DNA of 21,109 nt from JAGLOK01 sp023139005 (GTDB lineage: Bacteria > Bacillota > Clostridia > Christensenellales > UMGS416). The stretch spans positions 1 through 21,109 of the forward strand of contig DAOWFX010000016.1 of assembly GCA_030637745.1 (NCBI GenBank). The letters are read 5' to 3'. Below the pieces are notes generated by a model. The model had not been told where the DNA came from, made no database searches, and saw only the letters and a list, made by a program, of their open reading frames with translations. Each line of letters starts with the position of its first letter. The first letter of the stretch is position 1. A program made the position numbers and the translations under genes. This document shows, piece after piece, positions 1 through 6,790 of this stretch.

Positions 1-128
1 AAAGACTACAATACGACCTCATAGCTCACTTGGTTACAAGCCACCTGCACCTGTAATTAAATGGACAAACGAACATAACAGCTGCGAAAATTCACTTTTA
101 AGTCTGTAGTGTTACGAGGGGCAGGTCA
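1..128 (+). mobile_element. Right end of an IS3-type insertion sequence (partial)
   Basis: The first 109 bases encode the end of a DDE transposase. The stop codon is followed within about 20 bases by GGGGCAGGTCA (118-128), which ends in CA as IS3-family right inverted repeats do. From 130 onward the reading changes to acetyltransferase sequence, so the element boundary is placed at about 128. The left part of the element lies outside the window, so neither the matching inverted repeat nor a target-site duplication can be checked. The transposase tail is seen directly; the exact end is inferred. Confidence 0.6.
2..109 (+). CDS. IS3-type transposase OrfB, C-terminal fragment
   Basis: This frame is open from the window edge and gives 35 residues before a TAG. 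It contains IRPHSSLGYKPPAPV, the hallmark C-terminal motif of IS3-family OrfB (DDE) transposases, usually written RPHSSLGYxPPAP. The catalytic DDE triad and the rest of the protein lie upstream of the window. Because the 5' part is not visible, it cannot be said whether the complete transposase is intact. The tail ends just before a plausible terminal inverted repeat, as expected for this family. Confidence 0.75.
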   Translation, partial: KTTIRPHSSLGYKPPAPVIKWTNEHNSCENSLLSL

Positions 129-129
129 G

Positions 130-584
130 ACGTATGAAAGTAAAGCAGAATTTCTAAAGATTGCTTCTTTTGGAAAAGGGTCTATCATATGTGCAAACTC
201 AGATGGTATTTTGAAGAGGAAATACTTGATTTGTATGATGATAAAAGGTTTACACAGGCACTCGAGTATGGAGAAAATAAATTGCTAAAAGATATGATTG
301 CAGTAGCTGCAATCAATGATGATCATATCGTCGGTATGGCAGGTGCTTCTTCAGACAGTGATACGATATGGCAAATCGGGATTGATGTAATACCGGAATT
401 CAGACAGCAGAATATTGCAGCAACCTTGGTATCTACAATAACTGATAAAATCATTGAGATGGGTAAGGTTCCTTTCTATGGTACATGGTGGGGAAACATT
501 GCATCCAGAAAGGTTGCATTCAATAGTGGATATCAACCAGTATGGGTAGAGCTGGGCGCATACCCAAGCAAAAAGGACGAATAA
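130..584 (+). pseudogene. GNAT acetyltransferase remnant, 5'-truncated, internally deleted and frameshifted
   Basis: Two reading frames carry parts of one clostridial GNAT family. Frame 1 from 130 reads TYESKAEFLKIASFGKGSII, which resembles the region before the acetyltransferase core. Near 200-215 the homology switches to frame 3, with RWYFEEEILDLYDD and then the acetyl-CoA binding part: AGASSDSDTIWQIGIDVIPE, the loop FRQQNIAATLV, and a C-terminal half ending at the TAA at 582-584. In intact relatives, as I recall them, several tens of residues separate these blocks, so the joint looks like an internal deletion with a frame change. The N-terminus is lost at the insertion-sequence boundary at 128. 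The longest single frame starts at an ATG at 189 (131 residues) but lacks a convincing ribosome binding site and half of the family's usual length. A functional short protein from 189 is possible but unlikely. Confidence 0.65.
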
Positions 585-621
585 ATATAATGCTTTTAAG
601 CAATCGAAAAAGCATAGGTTA

Positions 622-650
622 TTGACACAAATAACCATCAATGATACACT
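622..650 (+). promoter_or_regulatory. Promoter for the leader/RsgA/GNAT unit
   Basis: A perfect -35 TTGACA (622-627) is separated by 17 bases from -10 TACACT (645-650). The -10 is preceded by TG at 642-643, giving an extended -10. Transcription would start near 657, ahead of the leader ORF at 689. This is one of the best promoter matches in the window and lies 38 bases after the dead GNAT gene. Confidence 0.65.
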
Positions 651-688
651 AACGCTAATAAACAACGAAAGGAAGTGTGGAAAATATC

Positions 689-769
689 ATGTTGAGTAAA
701 AGTAATGATTTAACCATGTCAATTTTGATAAAACCTTTTAGGCGTTCAATCCACACAGACGATATGTAA
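689..769 (+). CDS. Putative 26-residue leader peptide upstream of the RsgA-type GTPase
   Basis: An ATG at 689 opens a short frame, MLSKSNDLTMSILIKPFRRS followed by IHTDDM, ending at TAA 767-769. A GTGGA (677-681) lies 7 bases upstream and GGAAG (671-675) a little farther. The frame lies between a strong promoter and an intrinsic terminator, and its codons overlap one strand of the predicted antiterminator (728-742). This placement, more than the peptide itself, supports a regulatory leader role. It is not a family I recognise and could be fortuitous. Confidence 0.4.
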   Translation: MLSKSNDLTMSILIKPFRRSIHTDDM

Positions 770-793
770 CAATATCTATCTTCATGTATTGAC

Positions 794-825
794 AACTCCT
801 TAGGTTTTATCTAAGGAGTTTTTTT
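794..825 (+). terminator. Intrinsic terminator in the leader of the RsgA-type gene
   Basis: A perfect 10-bp stem, AACTCCTTAG (794-803) with CTAAGGAGTT (811-820), closes a 7-base loop and runs into seven consecutive T (819-825). It sits between the promoter at 622-650 and the coding region, so it would stop transcription before the gene unless an alternative fold forms. It is too far (210 bases) from the end of the upstream GNAT remnant to be simply that gene's terminator. Confidence 0.75.
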
Positions 826-850
826 AATGCAATTTATGGAGGAAATAGAT

Positions 851-1939
851 TTGAACAATATCAATGATTACGGAAAGCAACACTATCTAAACAAAACACA
901 ACAGACAATACAGGATGATAAAATAATCGCTCGTATTACTTTGCAGCAGTCCAAACTGTATACCATCGTAGTTGAAGGAAACTTAATAAGAGCCCAGACA
1001 TCAGGAAAATTCAATCACCAAGTCACAAGCCACGAGCAGTACCCCGTTGTGGGTGATTTTGTTGAGGTAGCTATTGCTGATATCAATAGCATTGCTATTA
1101 TCAACAAAGTCCTCCCAAGGTTTTCTGCATTTTACAGGAAACTCAACAGTGCAAGTGGTGCAAAGTGTGTGGATGGCATCCTCGAAAGTGGCACCACAGA
1201 AGCGCAAGTGTTAGCGAGTAATATTGATACAGTAATGATACTTTGCGGCTTGGATGGCGACTTCAATATGAGTCGCATAGAGCGGTATTTATTGACCTTA
1301 TCCGGTATGAATGTAAATATCGTCATTATCTTAAACAAGGTGGATCTTTGCGACAATCCACAGATGTATATTAATCAGATATATACACGGTTTCCATACT
1401 GTGATGTGGTAGCCATCAGTGCGCAAAATGAAACAGGACTGGATATGCTCGCGTCCTATTTGCAGGAAGCACATACACTACTGTTTGTAGGATCTTCAGG
1501 TGTTGGAAAATCGACATTGGTCAATGCGATATTTAAAGATAATATGCAAGCAACGATGGAGATCAATACAAAGACATCAAGAGGCAAGCATACCACGACC
1601 GCCAGACATTTGTTCTTGCATGATGATGGATATATGCTCGTTGATGTTCCCGGAATCCGAGGGCTACAGATATGGACTGACGAAGCTCATGTCAATGAGA
1701 TGTTTGACGACATACTCGCACTCTTTGGTGAGTGCCGATTCAATAATTGTACGCACAATAATGAGCCGGGATGTGCAGTGATAGAAGCGTTTGAATGTGG
1801 TGAATTGACGGAAGAGCGATATACGAGCTATCACAAATATCTAAAGGAAGTCAAAAGACTGGAACAAAAGAAAAAAGCAAGAGACAAGATTGTAAAAAAT
1901 AAGTACCAAAGGAAGAAATTCAAGTATAGTGGGGAGTAA
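851..1939 (+). CDS. rsgA: RsgA/YjeQ-type ribosome small-subunit-dependent GTPase
   Basis: RsgA binds the 30S subunit late in assembly and hydrolyses GTP to help release assembly factors. The G motifs are in the circularly permuted order typical of the family: G4 NKVDLC at 162-167, G1 (P-loop) GSSGVGKST at 214-222 and G3 DVPG at 265-268. A C-terminal zinc-binding segment follows (C295, C300, H302, C308, with NNEPGCAV), then a basic helical tail ending KKFKYSGE. An OB-fold region precedes the GTPase. I prefer the TTG at 851 as start: GGAGG (838-842) lies 8 bases upstream, the protein then begins MNNINDYG as relatives do, and the terminator ends before it. The ATG at 827 would use the AAGGAG locked in the terminator stem. 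It overlaps the next gene by one base. It may be an accessory copy beside a housekeeping rsgA elsewhere; that cannot be seen here. Confidence 0.9.
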   Translation: MNNINDYGKQHYLNKTQQTIQDDKIIARITLQQSKLYTIVVEGNLIRAQTSGKFNHQVTSHEQYPVVGDFVEVAIADINSIAIINKVLPRFSAFYRKLNSASGAKCVDGILESGTTEAQVLASNIDTVMILCGLDGDFNMSRIERYLLTLSGMNVNIVIILNKVDLCDNPQMYINQIYTRFPYCDVVAISAQNETGLDMLASYLQEAHTLLFVGSSGVGKSTLVNAIFKDNMQATMEINTKTSRGKHTTTARHLFLHDDGYMLVDVPGIRGLQIWTDEAHVNEMFDDILALFGECRFNNCTHNNEPGCAVIEAFECGELTEERYTSYHKYLKEVKRLEQKKKARDKIVKNKYQRKKFKYSGE

Positions 1940-2352
1940 TGTGTAAAATGAATTATAAAAAGAACATTAAAATAGCGATTGCCGATATTGAACACTTGTA
2001 TCAAGACGCAGGCTGGTTTGCATACACAAATGATCTGGACAAACTACAAAGAGCATTTGAAAACTCCAGCCTCGTTGTATCTGCATGGGAAAATGATGAA
2101 TTGGTCGGTGTTATTCGTGTGATTAGCGATAACAATACAATTGCATATATTCAAGATATCCTTGTATTAGAATCGCACAAAAGAGCTGGAATTGGCACAA
2201 AACTATTGAGCATGGCACTGGAGCAGTTCAAAGACGTTCGTCAAAAAGTGCTTCTAACAGACAATACAACCATATCAAAAGAATTTTATGAAGCCAATGG
2301 TTTTGTACCTTCTGATAAAAAAGATTGTATTTCCTATGTAAAATTCGATTAA
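1939..2352 (+). CDS. GNAT family N-acetyltransferase
   Basis: This 137-residue protein has the GNAT core: a substrate strand region, the central IAYIQDILVLESHKRAGIG segment whose KRAGIG matches the acetyl-CoA pyrophosphate loop (R/Q-x-x-G-x-G), and the C-terminal FYEANGFVP motif common to small GNATs. The ATG at 1939 shares a base with the stop codon of the preceding GTPase gene (TAATG), so translation is likely coupled. The GGGGAG at 1930-1935 is close to this ATG, and the in-frame ATG at 1948 (MNYKKN) is an alternative start. The substrate is unknown. Pairing with a ribosome-associated GTPase suggests co-expression in a stress or drug response, but a ribosomal-protein substrate is only a guess. 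Confidence 0.85.
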   Translation: MCKMNYKKNIKIAIADIEHLYQDAGWFAYTNDLDKLQRAFENSSLVVSAWENDELVGVIRVISDNNTIAYIQDILVLESHKRAGIGTKLLSMALEQFKDVRQKVLLTDNTTISKEFYEANGFVPSDKKDCISYVKFD

Positions 2353-2389
2353 TCGACGAGAAAAAGATCCAAATAGACTGCTATCCCTC

Positions 2390-2418
2390 TTGTCCTTATG
2401 TGATTATTTCTGTAAAAT
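2390..2418 (+). promoter_or_regulatory. Promoter for the polyol-phosphate dehydrogenase gene
   Basis: TTGTCC (2390-2395) and TAAAAT (2413-2418) are separated by 17 bases in the 106-base gap after the GNAT gene. The start codon of the next gene is at 2459, with GAGGAAG at 2441-2447, somewhat far (11 bases) from the ATG. No operator or catabolite-repression site was recognised nearby. Confidence 0.45.
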
Positions 2419-2458
2419 AGTAGGGTATAAATAAAACAATGAGGAAGTAGATTATTTT

Positions 2459-3481
2459 ATGAATGCAGTCATCTATGGCGCAGGGAGCATTGGTCGCGGA
2501 TTTATCGCAGAGCTAATGCACAAATCGGGTTTTGATATCACCTTAATTGACGTCAATACAGAATTACTTGATTTGTTGAATGAGAAAAAAGAATATACCC
2601 TACAACTCATCTCCAAGAAGGGGATAGAGGAAGTGCTGTTGCCTGTGGGTCGCGCGATCAACGGTAATGATGCAGCAGCTGTAAAAGATGCAATCTCTAA
2701 TTGTGATATCATTTTCACCGCAGTGGGCGCTAATGCACTCAAGTATATCGCGGAAAACTTGGCACATGGGCTGTCTGCACGCACAGAAAGTGTCAACATC
2801 ATACTATGCGAAAACATGCAAAACGCCCATATCGAAATGGATCGCTTGCTCAAAGAAAATATGGATAATACAGATAACGTCGGCTTGCTCCGTGCATCGG
2901 TCGGACGCATGGTGCCTCTTCCGGTCGCAGGAGAAGATCCACTCATCGTAAAAGCAGAACCGTATTACCATCTGCCGGTAGATGGCGACTTTGTGGTGGG
3001 TGATATTCTGGAGTTTTTAGGGTTGGAGCTGACATCACCATTTGATTTTGCGATTGATCGCAAGCTCTATATACACAATCTAGGTCACGCTGCCAGCGCA
3101 TATCTTGGTTATCTGCATGGCTGTGAATACATCTATCAATGTATGCAAATCGACAGTATTAAAGATACAGTCAGACAAGTGATGAAGGAAGCTGCAGCGG
3201 GGCTTTTTGCTAAATATAACTGTGACAAGCAGCAGCTCAATAATCATATAGAAGACTTGCTGAACCGATTTGGCAATCAGCACCTAGGCGACACCGTCGC
3301 ACGCGTGGGCAAAGACTTGCGTCGCAAACTATCATCCACTGATAGACTCATCGGTGCGCTCAATTTATGCATCCAATATGCACTACCCCATGATACAATT
3401 GGGCAGATTATTAAGTCAGCACTCAAGTTTCAAAATGATGATGAAGGAACTAACTATGTCCAAAACCTTATTGCACAATAA
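2459..3481 (+). CDS. Mannitol-1-phosphate 5-dehydrogenase-like polyol (phosphate) dehydrogenase
   Basis: The protein belongs to the long-chain mannitol dehydrogenase family, which interconverts sugar alcohols or their phosphates with the ketose forms using NAD(H). The N-terminal Rossmann motif AVIYGAGSIGRGF begins at residue 3. The C-terminal domain carries the family's catalytic block KLYIHNLGHAASAYLG, with Lys202, Asn207 and His210 at the expected positions. At 340 residues it is shorter than typical MtlD (about 380), with the C-terminal end trimmed. The start at ATG 2459 places the Rossmann fold at the very N-terminus, as usual. The sugar kinase gene begins 82 bases downstream on the same strand. 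No mannitol PTS gene is present, so the substrate may be another polyol phosphate; I therefore do not assign mtlD. Confidence 0.8.
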   Translation: MNAVIYGAGSIGRGFIAELMHKSGFDITLIDVNTELLDLLNEKKEYTLQLISKKGIEEVLLPVGRAINGNDAAAVKDAISNCDIIFTAVGANALKYIAENLAHGLSARTESVNIILCENMQNAHIEMDRLLKENMDNTDNVGLLRASVGRMVPLPVAGEDPLIVKAEPYYHLPVDGDFVVGDILEFLGLELTSPFDFAIDRKLYIHNLGHAASAYLGYLHGCEYIYQCMQIDSIKDTVRQVMKEAAAGLFAKYNCDKQQLNNHIEDLLNRFGNQHLGDTVARVGKDLRRKLSSTDRLIGALNLCIQYALPHDTIGQIIKSALKFQNDDEGTNYVQNLIAQ

Positions 3482-3563
3482 GGGATTGGGGTAGTACTTC
3501 ACGAAGTCTGCAAACGAGATAAAGATACAATGATATATAAAACACTGATGGAGGAATTATAAT

Positions 3564-5063
3564 ATGGCAATCGCAGGATTAGATGTCGGACAGAGTGGCT
3601 GCAAATGCACCATGTTCAATGATGATGGACAGGTCAGCACATATGCATATCAAGAATATTCAGCGGAGAAATCCACAGCAGGATATTTTGAGCTCAATCC
3701 ACAAACCGTTTGGGAGAGCGTGTGCCTTGTTATCAAAAAAGCAGTAGCAAGTCACAAGGGAAGCGCACTTAAAGCACTGTGCATTACATCCTTTGGCGAA
3801 GTGGGTGTTAATGTAGATAAAGACGGCAGGATACTTCGCAATTCCATTTCATACACAGATTTCAGAGGCGAATCACAAAGTGTTGATTTTGAGAAGAAAC
3901 TGGGACGCAAGGAAATCGTACAACGCTCAGGCCATGTGCCCCATCCCATGTATCCATTTTCAAAGCTCATGTGGCTTAGGGATAATGAACCCGATATTTA
4001 CAACAATACCGATGTGTTCCTGCAATACAGCGATTTCATACTCTTCATGCTCAGTGGCGAAAAATATGTCGACTGGTCCTTGGCATCCAGAACATGCATG
4101 TTTAATGTCATCGACAAGCAGTTTGATGATTTCTTGCTAGACGGTGCACGTCTAGATAGATCTATATTCCCAGAGCCTGTACAACCGGGGCTACCTGTTG
4201 CATCCATGCGCAAAAATGTTGCAGAAAGTTTAGGGATTACAAGCACTGTGCAGTTAGTATTAGGCGGACAAGATCAAATCTGCGCAGCACTCGGTGCAGG
4301 CGTATTAAAGGACTCACAAGCTGTCAACGGTATTGGTACTGTTGATTGCATTACACCGCTTTTTAATCGACCTATCTTGAACGACGCCATGGCAGATTCC
4401 GGCTTTAGCTGTATCCCTTATATGCTGCCTAATCACTATGTGACATTTGCATTCAATTATTCAGGCGGTGCATTGCTCAAGTGGTACAAAGATAAGTTCT
4501 CCAAAGCTATATTGCACAATTTGGATAAGAATAAGAGCGCATATAGTGAAATGGAAAAACAAGCACCGAAGGAGCCAACAGACCTTTTGATTCTGCCACA
4601 TCTTTTGGGTGCTGCAACACCATATATGGATATCGATGCAGTGGGTGCAATCATCGGACTCACCAATAATACCGATGCAGCACAGATATATAGAGGATTA
4701 CTTGAAGGCATGGCATATGAAGCCAAAACCAATATTGATGCACTCAAAAAAGCAGGTGTTATCATCGATAGACTCACCATCTGCGGTGGTGGAAGCAGGT
4801 CTCCTATGGCACTACAGATTCGTGCAGACTTGTTTGACATGCCGGTGGATGTATTGGAAGTGGAAGAAGCAGGCACACTGGGCGCTGCTATCATGGCAGG
4901 CACTGCATGCGGACTATATAAAGACATTCAAGATGGTGTCGATCACTTGGTACGCATCAAGAAGACCTTCTATCCCAACGACAAAAACAGCGCCATATAC
5001 AAAGCGCAATATGAGAAATATCAACGTGTATACCCTTGCATAAAGCAAATTCAAGGAAACTAA
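3564..5063 (+). CDS. FGGY-family carbohydrate kinase (xylulokinase-like)
   Basis: This 499-residue protein matches the usual length and two-domain actin-like fold of FGGY kinases, which phosphorylate ketoses, polyols or glycerol with ATP. Visible motifs are the N-terminal phosphate-binding loop GLDVGQSG (5-12), the catalytic segment GGQDQICAALGAG from residue 234 with probable catalytic Asp237, and the C-terminal ATP-binding block GGGSRSPMALQIRADL (408 onward) followed by EEAGTLGAAIMAG. A ribosome binding site (GGAGG) precedes the ATG at 3564. With the preceding dehydrogenase it could form a kinase/dehydrogenase route for a pentulose or sugar alcohol. Motifs look closest to xylulokinases, but FGGY substrate cannot be read reliably from sequence, so no symbol is given. 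Confidence 0.88.
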   Translation: MAIAGLDVGQSGCKCTMFNDDGQVSTYAYQEYSAEKSTAGYFELNPQTVWESVCLVIKKAVASHKGSALKALCITSFGEVGVNVDKDGRILRNSISYTDFRGESQSVDFEKKLGRKEIVQRSGHVPHPMYPFSKLMWLRDNEPDIYNNTDVFLQYSDFILFMLSGEKYVDWSLASRTCMFNVIDKQFDDFLLDGARLDRSIFPEPVQPGLPVASMRKNVAESLGITSTVQLVLGGQDQICAALGAGVLKDSQAVNGIGTVDCITPLFNRPILNDAMADSGFSCIPYMLPNHYVTFAFNYSGGALLKWYKDKFSKAILHNLDKNKSAYSEMEKQAPKEPTDLLILPHLLGAATPYMDIDAVGAIIGLTNNTDAAQIYRGLLEGMAYEAKTNIDALKKAGVIIDRLTICGGGSRSPMALQIRADLFDMPVDVLEVEEAGTLGAAIMAGTACGLYKDIQDGVDHLVRIKKTFYPNDKNSAIYKAQYEKYQRVYPCIKQIQGN

Positions 5064-5143
5064 AAATACAGTAAAGCAATACTTCATTTGATTATTTTAT
5101 GTTATGAGCAATAGCATAATACTATCTATATAATATAGCTGAC

Positions 5144-5173
5144 TTGACAACAGTGTGCGACATACAGTATAAT
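5144..5173 (+). promoter_or_regulatory. Strong promoter for the ABC/DUF1638/MutS-like operon
   Basis: Perfect -35 TTGACA (5144-5149) and perfect -10 TATAAT (5168-5173) are separated by 18 bases. An AGGAGG (5189-5194) follows, 5 bases before the ATG at 5200. This is the strongest promoter match in the window and suggests good basal expression. The 136-base gap before it (5064-5199) shows no convincing terminator for the kinase gene. Confidence 0.75.
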
Positions 5174-5199
5174 TCCGTTATAATTTACAGGAGGTAGAT

Positions 5200-6066
5200 A
5201 TGGATCAAGCAATCAAAGTATCAGAACTCGTCAAAAGCTACGCTTCAAATACCGTCATCAAAGGCATTTCATTTGAAGTTAATAAGGGCGAGATATTTGC
5301 ACTATTGGGAGTCAACGGTGCAGGAAAGACGACAACACTCGACTGTATAGAAGGTTTAAAGAATTATGATAGCGGAAGCATCTCAGTCAATGGTAAGATG
5401 GGTGTCCAACTGCAGTCCACATCATTGCCTTCAAACATGAAGCCACTTGAAGTAATGAAGTTGTTTAGCAAATGGAGCAAGACACCGTTTGACGAATCGT
5501 TGATTGAAACATTTGATATTAAAGTTCTTGCAGACAAACAATACAAACAGCTTTCAACCGGACAAAAAAGAAGGCTTCACTTAGCACTATCGCTTATTGG
5601 AGATCCGGATATTATCTTCCTCGATGAGCCCACTTCAGGGCTAGATGTGGAAAGCAGAGCACGATTGCACGATGAAATAAGAAAGCTAAAAGCGATAGGT
5701 AAAACCATTGTGATGGCAAGCCACGACATGGCAGAGGTTGAAAGCTTGTGCGATCGAATCGCGATACTTAAAGATGGCGTATTTGCATTCATCGGAACGG
5801 CCAATGAACTCACACGCAAGGCAAGCAAACAAGCAACAATATTTATTAAAACAATTAATCCATTTGAAATGAAGAAAATCGATGCGTGCGAGTATCAAGG
5901 AAAAGAACGAGGATACGATGTTTTCCAAGCACAAAACCTAGGTGATGTATTATTTGAGTTGTTATCACATGCCAAGAAAACAGACAACGTGGTAGTGGAT
6001 GTACGTGTTGAAAAGTCCACACTGGAACAACGATTTATTGACATTGCAAAGGAGGAAGCATCATGA
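5200..6066 (+). CDS. ABC-2 type exporter, ATP-binding protein
   Basis: This is the nucleotide-binding subunit of an ABC exporter. Motifs: Walker A GVNGAGKTT (37-45), Q-loop region around 70-72, signature LSTGQ (118-122, a variant of LSGGQ), Walker B IIFLDEPTSGLD (138-149) with catalytic Glu143, and H-switch His175 in ASHD. After the ATPase core a C-terminal extension of roughly 80 residues follows, as in drug and bacteriocin exporters of this class. The stop overlaps the permease start by 4 bases (ATGA), so the two are translationally coupled and form a minimal half-transporter pair. The cargo is unknown. It is the first gene of a four-gene operon under a strong promoter. Confidence 0.92.
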   Translation: MDQAIKVSELVKSYASNTVIKGISFEVNKGEIFALLGVNGAGKTTTLDCIEGLKNYDSGSISVNGKMGVQLQSTSLPSNMKPLEVMKLFSKWSKTPFDESLIETFDIKVLADKQYKQLSTGQKRRLHLALSLIGDPDIIFLDEPTSGLDVESRARLHDEIRKLKAIGKTIVMASHDMAEVESLCDRIAILKDGVFAFIGTANELTRKASKQATIFIKTINPFEMKKIDACEYQGKERGYDVFQAQNLGDVLFELLSHAKKTDNVVVDVRVEKSTLEQRFIDIAKEEAS

Positions 6067-6782
6067 GTGCATTTTTATATGGATTGCTTCTAAGAATCAG
6101 ACTCGATTTAAGAAATAAGAATATATTAATTACGTACTATGTAATCCCTCTAGCGTTCTTTGCCTTCATGGGTGCGGTGTTTTCATCCATTATGCCTGAG
6201 TCTAAAGACACACTTATACAGTCTCTAACCATCTTTGGTGTTACCATGGGTGCATTTTTAGGCACGCCACTACCATTGGTCGAATTGTATGGCAGTGAGA
6301 TAAAAAAGGCGTACAAAGTAGGCGGAATTCCCATGTGGATACCTGCCTTGAACAATTATTTATCTGCATTATTCAATCTATTTGTAGTCGGTGTGATTAT
6401 CTACTTCCTCGCACCTATTTTATATGATGCAAAGATTCCACCGAATGCATTCAACTATTTTGTATCACTTGAAATATTTATTATGGTGTCATTGGCAGTA
6501 GGTACTGTGCTTGGATTGCTTGTAAAAAGCGTATCAAAGCTTACCATGTTTGCACAAATTATTTTCTTACCATCACTGATGCTATCAGGTATCATGTTTC
6601 CTGCAACTATGCTGCCTGCGGTAATTGAAGGCGCTGGTAAGATATTCCCTGCAACTATGGGACTTAAGATAATGACAGCAGGACAATTTGTGTTTGCAGA
6701 TTACATACCATTAATCATTGTATTCATCGTATCATTTGTAGTATGCTGGATTGCACTATCTAAAATAGCAAAAAGAAACTAA
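6063..6782 (+). CDS. ABC-2 type transporter permease
   Basis: This 239-residue protein shows about six hydrophobic membrane spans, the first near residues 20-39 (ILITYYVIPLAFFAFMG), with a short cytoplasmic N-terminus and a conserved-looking PSLMLSGIMFPATMLP segment between late spans, typical of ABC-2 permeases. It overlaps the ATPase gene by 4 bases and would work as a dimer with it in the cell membrane. The next gene begins 8 bases after its stop. The cargo cannot be predicted; drugs, peptides or lipids are all possible for this family. Confidence 0.9.
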   Translation: MSAFLYGLLLRIRLDLRNKNILITYYVIPLAFFAFMGAVFSSIMPESKDTLIQSLTIFGVTMGAFLGTPLPLVELYGSEIKKAYKVGGIPMWIPALNNYLSALFNLFVVGVIIYFLAPILYDAKIPPNAFNYFVSLEIFIMVSLAVGTVLGLLVKSVSKLTMFAQIIFLPSLMLSGIMFPATMLPAVIEGAGKIFPATMGLKIMTAGQFVFADYIPLIIVFIVSFVVCWIALSKIAKRN

Positions 6783-6790
6783 GAGGGTAT

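Larger units (their letters stand above)
675..826 (+). promoter_or_regulatory. Candidate transcription attenuator with competing RNA stems
   Basis: Three pairings are visible by eye. Stem 1 pairs GTGTGGA (675-681) with TCCACAC (750-756). The antiterminator pairs ATAAAACCT (728-736) with AGGTTTTAT (802-810), extended by AGG (740-742) with CCT (798-800) across a small internal loop. The terminator pairs 794-803 with 811-820. The antiterminator uses the terminator loop and most of its 5' arm, so the two exclude each other, and stem 1 encloses the upstream antiterminator strand. The leader ORF 689-769 runs through this strand. The layout matches ribosome-stalling attenuators of antibiotic-responsive genes in Firmicutes. 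The base pairing is seen; the regulatory role is inferred. Confidence 0.5.

Noticed and set aside
590..615. Inverted repeat ATGCTTTT/AAAAGCAT after the GNAT remnant as a terminator
   Set aside because: The 8-bp stem is not followed by a T-tract on either strand and overlaps the approach to the next promoter.
789..817. Second TTGACA (789-794) upstream of the RsgA gene as a promoter
   Set aside because: The position 17 bases downstream reads TAAGGA, a poor -10, and lies inside the terminator stem.
2473..2946. Long antisense frame inside the dehydrogenase gene (157 codons)
   Set aside because: It is a shadow of the true coding frame, with low-complexity Ser/Ala-rich composition and no ribosome binding site.
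3496..3507. ACTTC-AC-GAAGT palindrome between dehydrogenase and kinase genes as an operator
   Set aside because: Short and not positioned against a convincing promoter; no regulator gene is adjacent.
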